A DNA stretch of 41,936 nt, taken from Ohtaekwangia sp036503775. Its GTDB lineage: Bacteria; Bacteroidota; Bacteroidia; Cytophagales; Cyclobacteriaceae. The DNA is taken from the NCBI GenBank assembly GCA_036503775.1, contig DASXWH010000070.1, positions 1-41,936 on the forward strand, in the 5' to 3' direction. Position numbers and translations under genes: made by a program. Within the stretch, counting starts at the first letter, position 1; each line of letters starts with the position of its first letter. Of the stretch, positions 7,372 to 16,558 are shown piece after piece. Under the pieces are notes generated by a model. The model had not been told where the DNA came from, made no database searches, and saw nothing but the letters and a program-made list of their open reading frames with translations.

Positions 7372-9864
7372 TTGAAAAAATTCTGGAAGATACTATTGTA
7401 CAGCGTCCTGGCGGTCATCGTACTGATCGTTATACTGGTAGTATCCGTCTTCCTGTTCAAGGATAAGATCATTCACCAGTTTATAACCGAGGCTAATAAA
7501 AGTCTTAATACTCCGGTTAAAGTAGGGAAAATCGATGTTTCGGTCTTCGAGCGATTTCCCCAGCTCTCGATAGTACTCCACGAGGTTTATGTAGAGGATA
7601 GTCATCCCGGTGAATATCCGTTGCTTACCGCGAAGACCATTTCCTTTCAGCTTAACCCGATAGAAGTCTGGCGGGGAAAATATGTTATCAATGGCCTTCA
7701 TATTCTTGAAAGCGAAACCAACCTGAAGATTAACGACAAGGGTGTTACAAACTATGACATTCTTAAGAAGGGAAATGAAAAGTCAACGGGCACCGGTGTT
7801 ATCAGCTTTGAACTGAAGAATGTTGGTCTGAAAAAAACGAGGGTTCATTACTTTGACCTGGGTGATCGTCAGGACTTGATGTTCACCAGCCAGGCTCTCA
7901 CCGCTTCTATTCAGACAAGCGAAAATTTGTATACCATTGAAGCGGATGGTGAGGTTTCTACGGAACGGATTAGTATTGAAGGTAAATCGTACCTGGATGG
8001 AAAATGGTTCATGGTTAAAAGCGAATTGATGTATGATGATGAGCAGCGCAGGCTTGAGATCAAACCTTCAGAGCTTGACCTGAAAGGGAATATTTTTTCA
8101 GTAAGCGGAAATTATTCGTGGAAGCAGAAAAACCTCATCGATATCACTACGGTTGGAAAAGATACCGACATACAAACTGTGCTTTCCCTTTTACCGGAAT
8201 CTGTGTCAGAGCGTTTTGCGAAATACAGAAGCAAGGGCGATGTTTATTTCACTGCGAAATTGAAAGGAGAAATAAGTGCACGGAAGAGCCCTTCGTTTTC
8301 GGTTGATTTTGGTTTTAAGAATGCCACCATATTTCATCCGGAAACCAAAGCTGAAATTGATGAAGCAAGTCTCGATGGATCCTTTGCCAGTATGGAAGTG
8401 GCTGACCCTGCACAAGCCGTTCTGGTGCTGAAGAACATCACGGGAAAACTTAATGAAGAGTTATTCACGGCCAATTTTGTTTTACAGAACTTTGACAAGC
8501 CTGAAGTGATCTGTGACTTTAAAGGGCGTATTGATGCTGCGGCTTTGTACGATTTCTATCCGATCGAATCCATACGCAACGTGTCCGGCTCGCTGCAGGC
8601 TGATGTTTCGTTTGAAGGTAAAGTTGAGTTCCTGAAAAAGCGTGCTACGGCACAACGGGTATCCACAACCGGTACCGTAGATTTGCAGGACATCAACCTT
8701 ACATTCGGTACAGATAATGTTCCCCTGCAGCACCTGAGCGGAACCCTTCAGTTCAGTAACAATGATCTTGCACTGAGCAACGTATCGGGAAAAGTAGGTA
8801 ACAGTGATTTTTTGTGTAATGGTTTTTTTAAGAATGTGATCACTTTTTTGCTTTTTGAAAATCAGCCTATTGGTATTGAAACGGATTTGAAGTCAGACTT
8901 CATTGACATGGATCAGCTTTTTGCCATAGGATTTGGAGATCCTAAGGATGGCAGGAAGCAGGAATACGCTTTCCATATCTCCCGGAATATTAACCTGAAT
9001 TTTAACTGTGATGTAAAGTCGCTTCGGTATAAGCGTTTTCATGCGCGTGACCTGAGAGGTGACCTCCTTGTGAAGAATGAAATGGCGGTGTCGCGTAATA
9101 TTGTTTTGAAAACCATGGGCGGTGATCTCACCTTCTCCGGAATTATCGATGCCAATAATCCAAAAGCGATTGATGTAGTGAGTTCCTTCAAGCTCAACGG
9201 CATCCGGGTTGACAGTGTCTTCTATGTCTTTGAAAATTTTCAGCAGAACTTTATTGAAGATAAGCACCTGAAGGGAAATGCCTTTGCCGATGTGGCACTT
9301 GAAATGACCTTAAAACCTGACCTTCATCTTTTCCCGGAAACACTGATTGCTGACATCAGCATGGTGATCAAAAACGGGGAGCTGAATAATTTCGAACCCA
9401 TGCAGAAGCTCAACCGGTATGTTCATGACGATGAGGGATTGAATAGGCTCCGGTTTTCAGACCTGAAGAATGATATTCATATTGAAAATAAAACAGTTTA
9501 CATTCCGCAGATGGAAGTGCGGACCAACGTTACCAGCTTGCGAATCAGTGGCACGCATACGTTTGACCAGCAGATTGATTACCGCATTGTTACCCCGCTT
9601 CGTAAGAACAAGACTGTTGACCTGGAAGCACAGCAGGCCATTGGAGAGGAAAATGGTCAGAGTAAACTTTATCTGAAAATTGTAGGAACTGCAGATAACT
9701 ATCGGGTTGTATACGATACGGAATCGGTAAAGAAAAAAATTATCAGTGATCTGAAGAGCGAAGTGAAAGAGCTCAAGGACGCGTTTAAAAACAAGGGAAC
9801 GCAAAAGAAGAAAGAGCTGGAGTTGGAAAAAGATGAGTATTTCGAATGGGATGAAACACCCTGA
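7372..9864 (+). CDS. AsmA-like inner-membrane/periplasmic protein
   Basis: 830 residues from TTG 7372, which gives MKKFWKILLYS followed by a transmembrane helix (VLAVIVLIVILVVSVFLF), the normal AsmA N-terminus; the frame is open to TTG 7309 but a promoter lies inside that extension. The N-terminal AsmA domain is recognisable (NTPVKVGKIDVSVFERFPQLS, HEVYVEDSHPG, ISFQLNPIEVWRGKYVINGL) and the rest is rich in short beta strands, consistent with the bridge-like lipid-transfer AsmA/TamB superfamily; an AsmA_2-like C-terminal part contains GELNNFEPMQKLNRYV. The tail (about 800-830) is highly charged. The expected role is phospholipid transport or outer-membrane maintenance, inferred from the family. 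Confidence 0.85.
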   Translation: MKKFWKILLYSVLAVIVLIVILVVSVFLFKDKIIHQFITEANKSLNTPVKVGKIDVSVFERFPQLSIVLHEVYVEDSHPGEYPLLTAKTISFQLNPIEVWRGKYVINGLHILESETNLKINDKGVTNYDILKKGNEKSTGTGVISFELKNVGLKKTRVHYFDLGDRQDLMFTSQALTASIQTSENLYTIEADGEVSTERISIEGKSYLDGKWFMVKSELMYDDEQRRLEIKPSELDLKGNIFSVSGNYSWKQKNLIDITTVGKDTDIQTVLSLLPESVSERFAKYRSKGDVYFTAKLKGEISARKSPSFSVDFGFKNATIFHPETKAEIDEASLDGSFASMEVADPAQAVLVLKNITGKLNEELFTANFVLQNFDKPEVICDFKGRIDAAALYDFYPIESIRNVSGSLQADVSFEGKVEFLKKRATAQRVSTTGTVDLQDINLTFGTDNVPLQHLSGTLQFSNNDLALSNVSGKVGNSDFLCNGFFKNVITFLLFENQPIGIETDLKSDFIDMDQLFAIGFGDPKDGRKQEYAFHISRNINLNFNCDVKSLRYKRFHARDLRGDLLVKNEMAVSRNIVLKTMGGDLTFSGIIDANNPKAIDVVSSFKLNGIRVDSVFYVFENFQQNFIEDKHLKGNAFADVALEMTLKPDLHLFPETLIADISMVIKNGELNNFEPMQKLNRYVHDDEGLNRLRFSDLKNDIHIENKTVYIPQMEVRTNVTSLRISGTHTFDQQIDYRIVTPLRKNKTVDLEAQQAIGEENGQSKLYLKIVGTADNYRVVYDTESVKKKIISDLKSEVKELKDAFKNKGTQKKKELELEKDEYFEWDETP

Positions 9865-10024
9865 CTTCATCAAGCATTATAATTTATTAATCACGCGGGC
9901 ATAAAGATTTAACAATAGTTGTATATTGTTACATCAGCTTGTGCTCACGTTTGCAGTTGTTTGCAGTAGGTAAGAGTAGTGGTGTAAATGGAGCAGTAGT
10001 TACTCAGAAATTACGCTACCGTTT

Positions 10025-10777
10025 ATGAAACAGCGATTCAAACAGCTTGCCCTTTTTATTGTCCGCTACAAATTCTGGAATGGGATCATACTTTTCCTGA
10101 AATTCCAGGCCGGGCTGGTAAGCAACATCAGACTCCCGCGGATTCAGCATCCCATCTTCCTCCGGAACAAGACCTCAGACCTCCCTACATTTTACCAGGT
10201 GTTTCTCGAAAATTATTATTTGTTGGATTTTGCAAAAAAACCAAAAGTCGTGATCGATGGTGGTGCCAATGTTGGTCTGTTTGCCATTACCGTGAAAAAT
10301 GAATTCCCCGAATCAAAGGTCATTTGCATTGAACCGGATCCGGAGAATTTTGAAGTGCTTCATAAAAACCTTTCACCGTATAAAGATGTCTACTTCGAGA
10401 ACAGCGGTCTGTGGAATAAGGATACGAAGCTGAAAGTGTATGATAAGTACAATTCAGGAAAGTGGGGAATGGTGGTGGAAGAAGACCTTAAGGATGGAAA
10501 AGTTCCGGCCATCTGCCTGAGTTCCCTGATCCGGAAATATGGTATTGATCGCATTGATGTTTTAAAAATCGATATTGAGACCAGCGAGAAGCAAGTATTC
10601 GCTGAAGGTTATGAAGAGTGGCTGCCCAAAGTGAGAACACTCATTATCGAGTTGCACGACTGGATGGAGGAAGGGTGCTCAAGGCCATTCTTCGAGGCTG
10701 TGAACAAGTCATTCCGGAATTATCACTACAGCATGTGCGGTGAAAATACCATAATCATTAATCGCGATATTGAATAG
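10025..10777 (+). CDS. FkbM family methyltransferase
   Basis: 250 residues. It has the FkbM S-adenosylmethionine-binding core: VVIDGGANVGLFAI (motif I, about 77-90), CIEPDPENFEVLHKNL (acidic loop binding the SAM ribose) and VLKIDIETSEKQVFAEG with the conserved D-I-E-x-x-E. The family O-methylates sugars and natural products. The 75-residue N-terminal region is basic and hydrophobic with no clear signal peptide. It stands alone between the AsmA gene and convergent hemE, its stop being 3 bp from the hemE stop, so no pathway can be assigned from context. The substrate is unknown; a surface glycan methyl group is a reasonable guess. Confidence 0.88.
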   Translation: MKQRFKQLALFIVRYKFWNGIILFLKFQAGLVSNIRLPRIQHPIFLRNKTSDLPTFYQVFLENYYLLDFAKKPKVVIDGGANVGLFAITVKNEFPESKVICIEPDPENFEVLHKNLSPYKDVYFENSGLWNKDTKLKVYDKYNSGKWGMVVEEDLKDGKVPAICLSSLIRKYGIDRIDVLKIDIETSEKQVFAEGYEEWLPKVRTLIIELHDWMEEGCSRPFFEAVNKSFRNYHYSMCGENTIIINRDIE

Positions 10778-10780
10778 TAA

Positions 10781-11803
10781 TTAGTAGGTGTGTGTTTTGA
10801 TCGTCTCAATAAAACACTTCACCTTATCCACTTCAATATCCGGATATAAACCATGCCCCAGGTTGGCAATGTGTTTTGTGCCTCCGAATGCGTTCAGCAT
10901 TTTTTTAGTTTCACGTTTTACATCATCCAGTGAACCATAGAGTGCACAGGGATCCAGATTACCCTGCAGTACTTTGTTGGGAATAAGCTGACGTGATTCT
11001 TCAATGCCCATATTCCAGTCCAGTCCAACCACATCACAATTCAGTTTGTTCATCTGTGCCCGGGCGTAGAACGCCCCTTTGGCGAAAACTATTTTTGGAG
11101 CTTCACTCACGGCATCACAGATCTGTGCAATGTATTTTAAGGAGAACTCTTCGTATTGTGCAGGGCTCAGAACACCGGCCCATGAATCGAAGATCTGAAC
11201 GATATCAGCCCCGGCTTTGATTTGCGCTTTCAGGTAGTTGATCGTACTCTGTGTGATCATCGACAAGAGCTTGTGCGCAAATTCGGGTTGTGAATACAAT
11301 ACTTTTTTTGCTGCACTGAATGTCTTGCTTCCTTTTCCTTCGATCATGTAAGAGAATATCGTCCAGGGTGCTCCGGCAAACCCAATCAGCGGCACACGAT
11401 CATTCAGTTCTTTTTTTGTAAGCCGAATGGCATCCAGTACATAGTTGAGTTCTTCAGCTTGTGCAATGTGAAGAGAATCGAGATCCGATAGTGTAACGAT
11501 TTTGCGAGGGAATACCGGGCCTCTACTTTCTTCCATCTCATAGTTCAGTCCCATGGCCTCCGGAATAACAAGAATATCAGAAAAAATAATGGCAGCGTCT
11601 ACTCCAAGAATATCAACCGGTTGAATGGTGACTTCCGTAGCAAACTCAGGTGACTTGACAAGGGCCTTAAAATCTTTGATCGTAGCTCTGACTTTTCGGT
11701 ATTCCGGTAACACCCTGCCGGCCTGACGCATCAGCCAAACCGGAGTGCGTTCTGTTTTTTCACCTTTTGCTGCACGAAGAAGTAGATCGTTTTGAAGAGC
11801 CAT
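10781..11803 (-). CDS. hemE: Uroporphyrinogen decarboxylase
   Basis: 340 residues, full length. It decarboxylates the four acetate side chains of uroporphyrinogen III to give coproporphyrinogen III in heme synthesis. Visible signatures: PVWLMRQAGRVLPEYRK (the conserved first signature with substrate-binding arginines) and the second signature GFAGAPWTIFSYMIEGKG, plus IFSDILVIPEAMG containing the catalytic Asp. The start is the ATG complementary to 11801-11803, with a -7 box 40 bp upstream. No other heme gene adjoins it; the DMT permease gene lies 156 bp upstream on the same strand. Confidence 0.97.
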   Translation of the reverse strand: MALQNDLLLRAAKGEKTERTPVWLMRQAGRVLPEYRKVRATIKDFKALVKSPEFATEVTIQPVDILGVDAAIIFSDILVIPEAMGLNYEMEESRGPVFPRKIVTLSDLDSLHIAQAEELNYVLDAIRLTKKELNDRVPLIGFAGAPWTIFSYMIEGKGSKTFSAAKKVLYSQPEFAHKLLSMITQSTINYLKAQIKAGADIVQIFDSWAGVLSPAQYEEFSLKYIAQICDAVSEAPKIVFAKGAFYARAQMNKLNCDVVGLDWNMGIEESRQLIPNKVLQGNLDPCALYGSLDDVKRETKKMLNAFGGTKHIANLGHGLYPDIEVDKVKCFIETIKTHTY

Positions 11804-11842
11804 AGTCGATTGTCCGGTAATGTTGCGCGGTTAAAACAGTCG

Positions 11843-11850
11843 CAAAACTA
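11843..11850 (-). promoter_or_regulatory. -7 box upstream of hemE
   Basis: On the minus strand this reads TAGTTTTG, an exact TAnnTTTG match 40 bp before the hemE ATG. No TTG at the -33 position was found, so it is a half-supported promoter. Confidence 0.35.
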
Positions 11851-11959
11851 ATAATGTTTTAGCGCGAACGATGAAATTAATTGCTGACCGGTTTCTTTTT
11901 TATTTTTCTTTTTCTGGAGACGCTAATGCAGGACATGTTTTCAAAACGCAAACCCACGG

Positions 11960-12841
11960 TTAACGTTTCTTATTGGCAAGGTAAACTCCACCAATAATGG
12001 CCACCATTCCCACATAGTGACCAATGGCAAGCTGTTCACCATCCAGCAGTCCCCACATTACAGCAACAATGGGCATTACGTAAGTAACCGAGCTGGCAAA
12101 AAGTGGCGTGCTGATCTTAACCAATTGATTAAATAATATCGTTGCTACGGCCGTACTCATACACGCCAGGATAAGAATGAATCCAAACGCTTTCCAGGCA
12201 CCCGGTGTATGGGTAAGGGTGGGGATGAAATCGGTAAAGCCAAACAGATAAATAAATCCCAGCGGTGCGATCAGCAAAACCGAAACACTGGTAATGGTCA
12301 GGGCTCCGAGATCAGGGATTTTGAATTTTATAAAATTAAGATTTGATCCATAGAGCGCACACGCGGCAACAATAAACAAGGCATAGAGATTAATTCCGGA
12401 GATCGTTCCGCCCGAACGTGAAAGACTAAGTAATGTGGCACCTGCAAACGCCAGGATAATCCCAACAATGGTAATGGCTCTGAACCGCTGGTTGAATACG
12501 AAAACACTAATGATCATTGTAAAGATCGGTGTCATCGTATTGATGATTCCCGCCACTGAGCTGTCCATTCGGGTTTGTGCAGCAGCAAACAGAAAAGCAG
12601 GGATAAAAATGCCCATCATTCCGGAGGCGAAAAGTTTCCACCAGTGATGCGATTGTACTTCACGCAGTTTGCTGAGGGCAACTGGCAGGAGAAACAGGGA
12701 TGCTGCAACAACACGCAGTGCTCCAAGTTCATCGGGAGAAAATACTTTTAACCCCTGCTTGATCAGGATAAAAGAAGTGCCCCAGATCAACGTGAGTATT
12801 ACAAAAAGAAAGATCGAGGTGGAACGGTTTGGGTCGGTCAT
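11960..12841 (-). CDS. EamA/DMT family membrane permease
   Basis: 293 residues with about ten hydrophobic helices arranged as two EamA repeats. The first opens with FLFVILTLIWGTSFILIKQGL, and the repeat ends carry the family-typical ASLFLLPVAL and MPIVAVMWGLLDGEQ stretches. Drug/metabolite transporter superfamily members exchange or export small metabolites across the inner membrane; the substrate is not predictable. The protein ends with a basic tail, ANKKR. It lies 100 bp downstream of the dus gene on the same strand and could be transcribed with it. Confidence 0.88.
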   Translation of the reverse strand: MTDPNRSTSIFLFVILTLIWGTSFILIKQGLKVFSPDELGALRVVAASLFLLPVALSKLREVQSHHWWKLFASGMMGIFIPAFLFAAAQTRMDSSVAGIINTMTPIFTMIISVFVFNQRFRAITIVGIILAFAGATLLSLSRSGGTISGINLYALFIVAACALYGSNLNFIKFKIPDLGALTITSVSVLLIAPLGFIYLFGFTDFIPTLTHTPGAWKAFGFILILACMSTAVATILFNQLVKISTPLFASSVTYVMPIVAVMWGLLDGEQLAIGHYVGMVAIIGGVYLANKKR

Positions 12842-12852
12842 GCAGGTATGAA

Positions 12853-12883
12853 GTACGATTTACGAGGTACGATTTTACGTACG
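12853..12883. repeat. Short direct repeats of GTACGATT/TACG words
   Basis: GTACGATTTACGAG (12853-12866) is followed directly by GTACGATTTTACGT (12867-12880) and ACGA, giving a 14-bp near-tandem repeat with four TACGA/TACGT words. It lies between dus and the DMT permease gene. Function unknown. Confidence 0.4.
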
Positions 12884-12941
12884 AATAATAAGCGACAAGG
12901 TTAAAAGATTTGAGAGGATTGAAAACCCGAATCTTGCTCAA

Positions 12942-13937
12942 TTATGCAGTAACCGTGGAGGTCGAATACGTTTCGATTACATCATCGAGTATGGTGAGTA
13001 CTTCGGCTTCATCCGGAGCTTCAACCAAACGTGTGCGGAAGGGCTTGAAGTCAGGAATACCTTTGAAATAGTTGCTGTAATGTCTGCGCATTTCAAAGAT
13101 GCCAAGTTTATCACCTTTCCAGCGAATGGAAAACTCCAGGTGTTTTTTGGTGGCGCGAACGCGTTCTGTCATATCCGGAGGAGGAGGCTGAACACCGTAT
13201 TGAATGAAATGCTTGATCTCATTGAAGATCCAGGGATACCCTATCGCTGCGCGACCGATCATTACACCATCTACACCGTAACGGTTTTTGTACGTCAGTG
13301 CTTTTTGTGGAGAATCAATATCACCATTGCCGAAAACAGGAATGTGCATACGCGGATTTTCTTTCACTTTTCCGATCAGTGTCCAGTCGGCTTCGCCCTT
13401 ATACATCTGAACACGTGTACGACCATGAATGGTCAGTGCTTTTATGCCAATGTCCTGCAAGCGTTCAGCAGTCTCAATAATGTTCTTGGTGGAATCATCC
13501 CAACCCAGGCGCGTCTTTACAGTTACGGGAAGATGTGTGCATTTTACGATCTCTTCAGTCATCTTCACCATTTTAGGAATGTCCTGAAGCAAGGCAGCAC
13601 CTGCACCCCGGCAGGCTACAGCTTTAACCGGACAACCATAATTAATATCGATCAGGTCTGGCTTTACTTCTGTAGCGATACGGGCCGACTCTACCATGTT
13701 ACCGATGTCGCCACCAAACAGCTGGATACCGATCGGGCGTTCATACTCAAAGATGTCAAGCTTTTGTTTGCTTTTGGCCGCGTCACGGATCAACCCCTCT
13801 GAAGAAATGAATTCTGTATACATCAGATCAGCACCTCCCTCTTTACATACAGCACGAAAAGGCGGGTCGCTTACATCCTCCATAGGAGCGAGTAAAAGCG
13901 GGAAATTCCCGAGTGCTATGTTGCCGATTTTTACCAT
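12942..13937 (-). CDS. dusB: tRNA-dihydrouridine synthase, DusB-like
   Basis: 331 residues. The flavoenzyme reduces specific uridines in the tRNA D-loop using NADPH. It has the FMN-binding start LLLAPMEDVSDPPFR, the catalytic-cysteine motif INYGCPVKAV (Cys102) followed by GAGAALLQD, VTVKTRLGWD, LTIHGRTR, and the FMN phosphate motif GVDGVMIGRAAIGYPWIF. DusB is the form usually present as the only Dus in Bacteroidota, hence the symbol; the exact target position in tRNA is not visible. It is divergent from the CPBP protease gene, 70 bp away. Confidence 0.93.
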   Translation of the reverse strand: MVKIGNIALGNFPLLLAPMEDVSDPPFRAVCKEGGADLMYTEFISSEGLIRDAAKSKQKLDIFEYERPIGIQLFGGDIGNMVESARIATEVKPDLIDINYGCPVKAVACRGAGAALLQDIPKMVKMTEEIVKCTHLPVTVKTRLGWDDSTKNIIETAERLQDIGIKALTIHGRTRVQMYKGEADWTLIGKVKENPRMHIPVFGNGDIDSPQKALTYKNRYGVDGVMIGRAAIGYPWIFNEIKHFIQYGVQPPPPDMTERVRATKKHLEFSIRWKGDKLGIFEMRRHYSNYFKGIPDFKPFRTRLVEAPDEAEVLTILDDVIETYSTSTVTA

Positions 13938-13990
13938 GCTTATTTATTGTCAAACCTTCGTTGGGAAGGTCTAATCCGTATATTAGCCCG

Positions 13991-13998
13991 CAAATTTA
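13991..13998 (-). promoter_or_regulatory. -7 box candidate for dusB
   Basis: Minus-strand TAAATTTG, an exact TAnnTTTG match, would give a leader of about 50 nt to the dusB ATG. There is no -33 TTG at the right distance, and it overlaps the leader of the divergent CPBP gene, so support is weak. Confidence 0.3.
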
Positions 13999-14003
13999 AG
14001 GAG
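13998..14003 (+). promoter_or_regulatory. Shine-Dalgarno AAGGAG before CPBP gene
   Basis: AAGGAG sits 4 nt before ATG 14008. It is noteworthy because almost no other gene in the window has a recognisable Shine-Dalgarno sequence, as expected for Bacteroidota; it confirms this start. Confidence 0.55.
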
Positions 14004-14007
14004 AAAT

Positions 14008-14952
14008 ATGGAGCTTGAAGCATCCCGGGGAAAACCTCATCCATGGGTAGTGGTTTTGATATCGCTGCTGGCTGTTTTTTTGGGATTTCAGCTTATAGGA
14101 CTGTTTGCCGGAATTTTACTTATATCCCCATTTTACGAGGGTACGCTGGTTGAAATGATGGAAGCTTTAGCCAGGCCGACCAATGACCCCGATATGAAAT
14201 TATACCTGTACTGTATTCAGGGGTGTGGTGCGATTATCGGTTTTATAGTTGTTCCGTATTTTATACTACAGTGGATAGGTCAATCGTACAGCACGTTGTT
14301 ACGATCGAAGTTTCATATTCAGCCGTTAGTGCTGGTGACCTTCATTGCTGTTGCATTCATGGGTGTGAATTCCATTTTCATTGAGTGGAATGAAAAACTA
14401 CGACTACCAGAATTTCTTTCAGGGGTTGAAGATTGGGCCAGAGCTATGGAGGACAGACTAAAGGAAATGACAGATTTCCTGACGCGGTTTGATTCGTTCC
14501 CACAGTTTTTGATTGCATTTGTTGTGATCGCGATTCTTCCCGGCATTGGTGAAGAGATTGTTTTCCGTGGAATCATTCAACGTGAGTTGATACGCGGAAC
14601 GAATAATATTCATCTTTCCATCTGGCTGGCTGCTGCTATCTTTAGTGGATTTCATTTTCAGTTTTATGGTTTTGTTCCACGTATGTTGCTGGGGGCCTTA
14701 TTCGGGTATCTCTATTATTGGTCAGGAAGTTTATGGCTGGCCATGCTGGCGCATTTTGTGAATAACGGATTGATGGTACTGGCTATGTACTTTTATCAGC
14801 AAGGCTTGATCGATATAGATATTGAAAGTACCGAAGCAGTTTCATGGTCAGGAGTTTTATTCAGTGCAGTGATCACCAGCATTCTGTTGTACCTGTTCAA
14901 AACGTTTTATGACAAGCAACCTTCTGCTTCTTCCGGAGAGCAAGCGGCTTAG
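14008..14952 (+). CDS. CPBP family intramembrane glutamic endopeptidase
   Basis: 314 residues, about eight membrane helices. It carries the three CPBP (Abi/CAAX-like) motifs: GEEIVFRGIIQREL (EExxxR, about residues 182-195), a second motif beginning FSGFHFQFYG, and AMLAHFVNNGL in motif 4. These Glu/His residues form the active site of membrane-embedded Rce1-like proteases. The substrate is unknown. An amphipathic charged loop (about 130-165) precedes the catalytic helices. It begins a rightward run with cdsA (27 bp later) and the WbqC-like gene, which suggests a shared membrane-biogenesis setting, though that link is inference. Confidence 0.9.
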   Translation: MELEASRGKPHPWVVVLISLLAVFLGFQLIGLFAGILLISPFYEGTLVEMMEALARPTNDPDMKLYLYCIQGCGAIIGFIVVPYFILQWIGQSYSTLLRSKFHIQPLVLVTFIAVAFMGVNSIFIEWNEKLRLPEFLSGVEDWARAMEDRLKEMTDFLTRFDSFPQFLIAFVVIAILPGIGEEIVFRGIIQRELIRGTNNIHLSIWLAAAIFSGFHFQFYGFVPRMLLGALFGYLYYWSGSLWLAMLAHFVNNGLMVLAMYFYQQGLIDIDIESTEAVSWSGVLFSAVITSILLYLFKTFYDKQPSASSGEQAA

Positions 14953-14979
14953 AATTACTTTAACCGAAATCAGGACTTT

Positions 14980-15810
14980 GTGACAAATTCAATTTCAAAA
15001 TACAATAACCTTACGCAACGGATCATCACCGGTGTTCTTGGCGCAGCCGGCATAATCGCAGGTGTATGTTACAGTGAATGGACATACTTTGCTGTGTTTT
15101 TTATTATTTGTTTCTTCTCCCTTCTTGAATTTTATAAGCTGGTAGGTCTTGATGGAATGATTCCACAAAAGGCATTTGGAACATTGTGTGGCATTCTGAT
15201 TTTTATATTTTCCTTTCTCATTGAACGGGGTACACTCCATTACCGGTTTTACTTTCTCATCTTTCCGATGGTTTCGTGTGTTTACATGATCAAACTGTAC
15301 AAGAAATTTGAGCGGAAACCGTTTACTAATATCGCGTTTACGTTTTTAGGAATACTCTATGTGGCTGTACCTTTTACATTACTGAACATTGCAGCATTTG
15401 AAGAAGGAAAATATAACTACGAAATCATTTTTGGCTGCCTCTTCATTCTCTGGGCGAGTGATACCGGTGCTTATTTTGCGGGAACATTTTTCGGTAAACG
15501 TAAACTCTTTGAACGGATTTCACCCAAAAAGTCCTGGGAAGGTTTTTTTGGGGGAGCAGTGCTGGCATTGATTTTTACATACGGACTGTCTGAGTTTTTT
15601 CATTCCCTTTCTTTCCTTCAATGGTTCATTATCGGTTTGATCATCATTGTAGGTGGAACCTTTGGCGACCTGGTAGAGTCGTTATTAAAGCGAAGTATTG
15701 AAATTAAGGATTCGGGCTCAAGTCTTCCGGGCCATGGTGGGTTTCTGGATCGCTTTGATGGCTTGCTGATCTCAGCTCCCTTTATTGTGGCATACCTGGA
15801 AATTTTTTAA
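14980..15810 (+). CDS. cdsA: Phosphatidate cytidylyltransferase
   Basis: 276 residues, several transmembrane helices. It makes CDP-diacylglycerol from phosphatidic acid and CTP, the branch point of phospholipid synthesis in the inner membrane. The C-terminal signature is intact: LLKRSIEIKDSGSSLPGHGG followed by FLDRFDGLL, with the metal-binding Asp residues, and ISPKKSWEGFFGG with WASDTGAYFAG upstream. The start is GTG 14980 (MTNSISKYNNLTQRI), 27 bp after the CPBP stop; no ATG fits upstream of the conserved LTQRIITGV. The WbqC-like gene begins 18 bp after its stop. Confidence 0.95.
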   Translation: MTNSISKYNNLTQRIITGVLGAAGIIAGVCYSEWTYFAVFFIICFFSLLEFYKLVGLDGMIPQKAFGTLCGILIFIFSFLIERGTLHYRFYFLIFPMVSCVYMIKLYKKFERKPFTNIAFTFLGILYVAVPFTLLNIAAFEEGKYNYEIIFGCLFILWASDTGAYFAGTFFGKRKLFERISPKKSWEGFFGGAVLALIFTYGLSEFFHSLSFLQWFIIGLIIIVGGTFGDLVESLLKRSIEIKDSGSSLPGHGGFLDRFDGLLISAPFIVAYLEIF

Positions 15811-15828
15811 CCCGACCAGCGGATCAGT

Positions 15829-16452
15829 ATGTCAAGCGTACTTATTGAATGTCAATACCTGCCATCCATTGCCTACTTTGCTGCCATTCAGGATTCAACT
15901 GAGTTAGTGTTGGAGAAAAACGAGAACTTCATTAAACAGACTTACCGGAATCGTTGTCATATTCAATCTGCACAGGGCACAGAGACCCTCATCATTCCCC
16001 TCACCGCCAAACATGGGAAGGTATTGATCAAAGACATTCGTATCGATTATAGTCAAAAGTGGCTTAATAATCATTGGCGTACCATTCAGTCAGGGTATGG
16101 AAAGGCACCGTTTTTTGAATACTACAGTGATGACCTGGAAAAAACGCTATTCACCAGGTTTGACTTTCTGTTTGATCTGAATTATAATTTGCTGTCAATG
16201 TGTCTCAAGTGGATGAAATGGAACATTTCCGTCAGGGAAACTTTGGCGTACAATAATGAGGCTGGTGGCAGCCTGGACTTACGGTCGGTGATAAACCCCA
16301 AGAAATCAGAGCGTTTGAATTCCTTCTTTAGTCCTGTGCCCTACACACAGGTTTTTGGCAACACCTTTGCAGCAAACATGAGCATTATCGACCTGATCTT
16401 TTGTGAAGGCCCAGGAGCAGGGCAGGTGATCAGGGGTTCAGTCAAAAAATGA
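15829..16452 (+). CDS. WbqC-like family protein
   Basis: 207 residues matching the WbqC-like family: IECQYLPSIAYFAAI at the N-terminus, NRCHIQSAQGTETLIIPL, IDYSQKWLNNHWRTIQSGYG and KAPFFEYYSDDL. The family was named from polysaccharide gene clusters, and its biochemical activity is not established. No signal peptide or membrane helix is visible, so it is cytoplasmic. It is the third gene of the CPBP-cdsA-WbqC run, with short spacers (18 bp after cdsA). Assigning a function beyond the family name is not justified. Confidence 0.85.
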   Translation: MSSVLIECQYLPSIAYFAAIQDSTELVLEKNENFIKQTYRNRCHIQSAQGTETLIIPLTAKHGKVLIKDIRIDYSQKWLNNHWRTIQSGYGKAPFFEYYSDDLEKTLFTRFDFLFDLNYNLLSMCLKWMKWNISVRETLAYNNEAGGSLDLRSVINPKKSERLNSFFSPVPYTQVFGNTFAANMSIIDLIFCEGPGAGQVIRGSVKK

Positions 16453-16558
16453 ACAAATAGGCAAAACCTTGCGTTTCTTTCAGTATTAAACTTTGTAGGT
16501 CGATAGCACGAAAAGCTCAAAAAACTTTACATTTACATTAATCATTCTGCACTTTCTT

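Noticed and set aside
13080..13802. 240-residue open frame on the plus strand opposite dusB
   Set aside because: It lies wholly inside the dusB gene, has no family motifs and an unusual residue mix, and dusB is unambiguous on the other strand.
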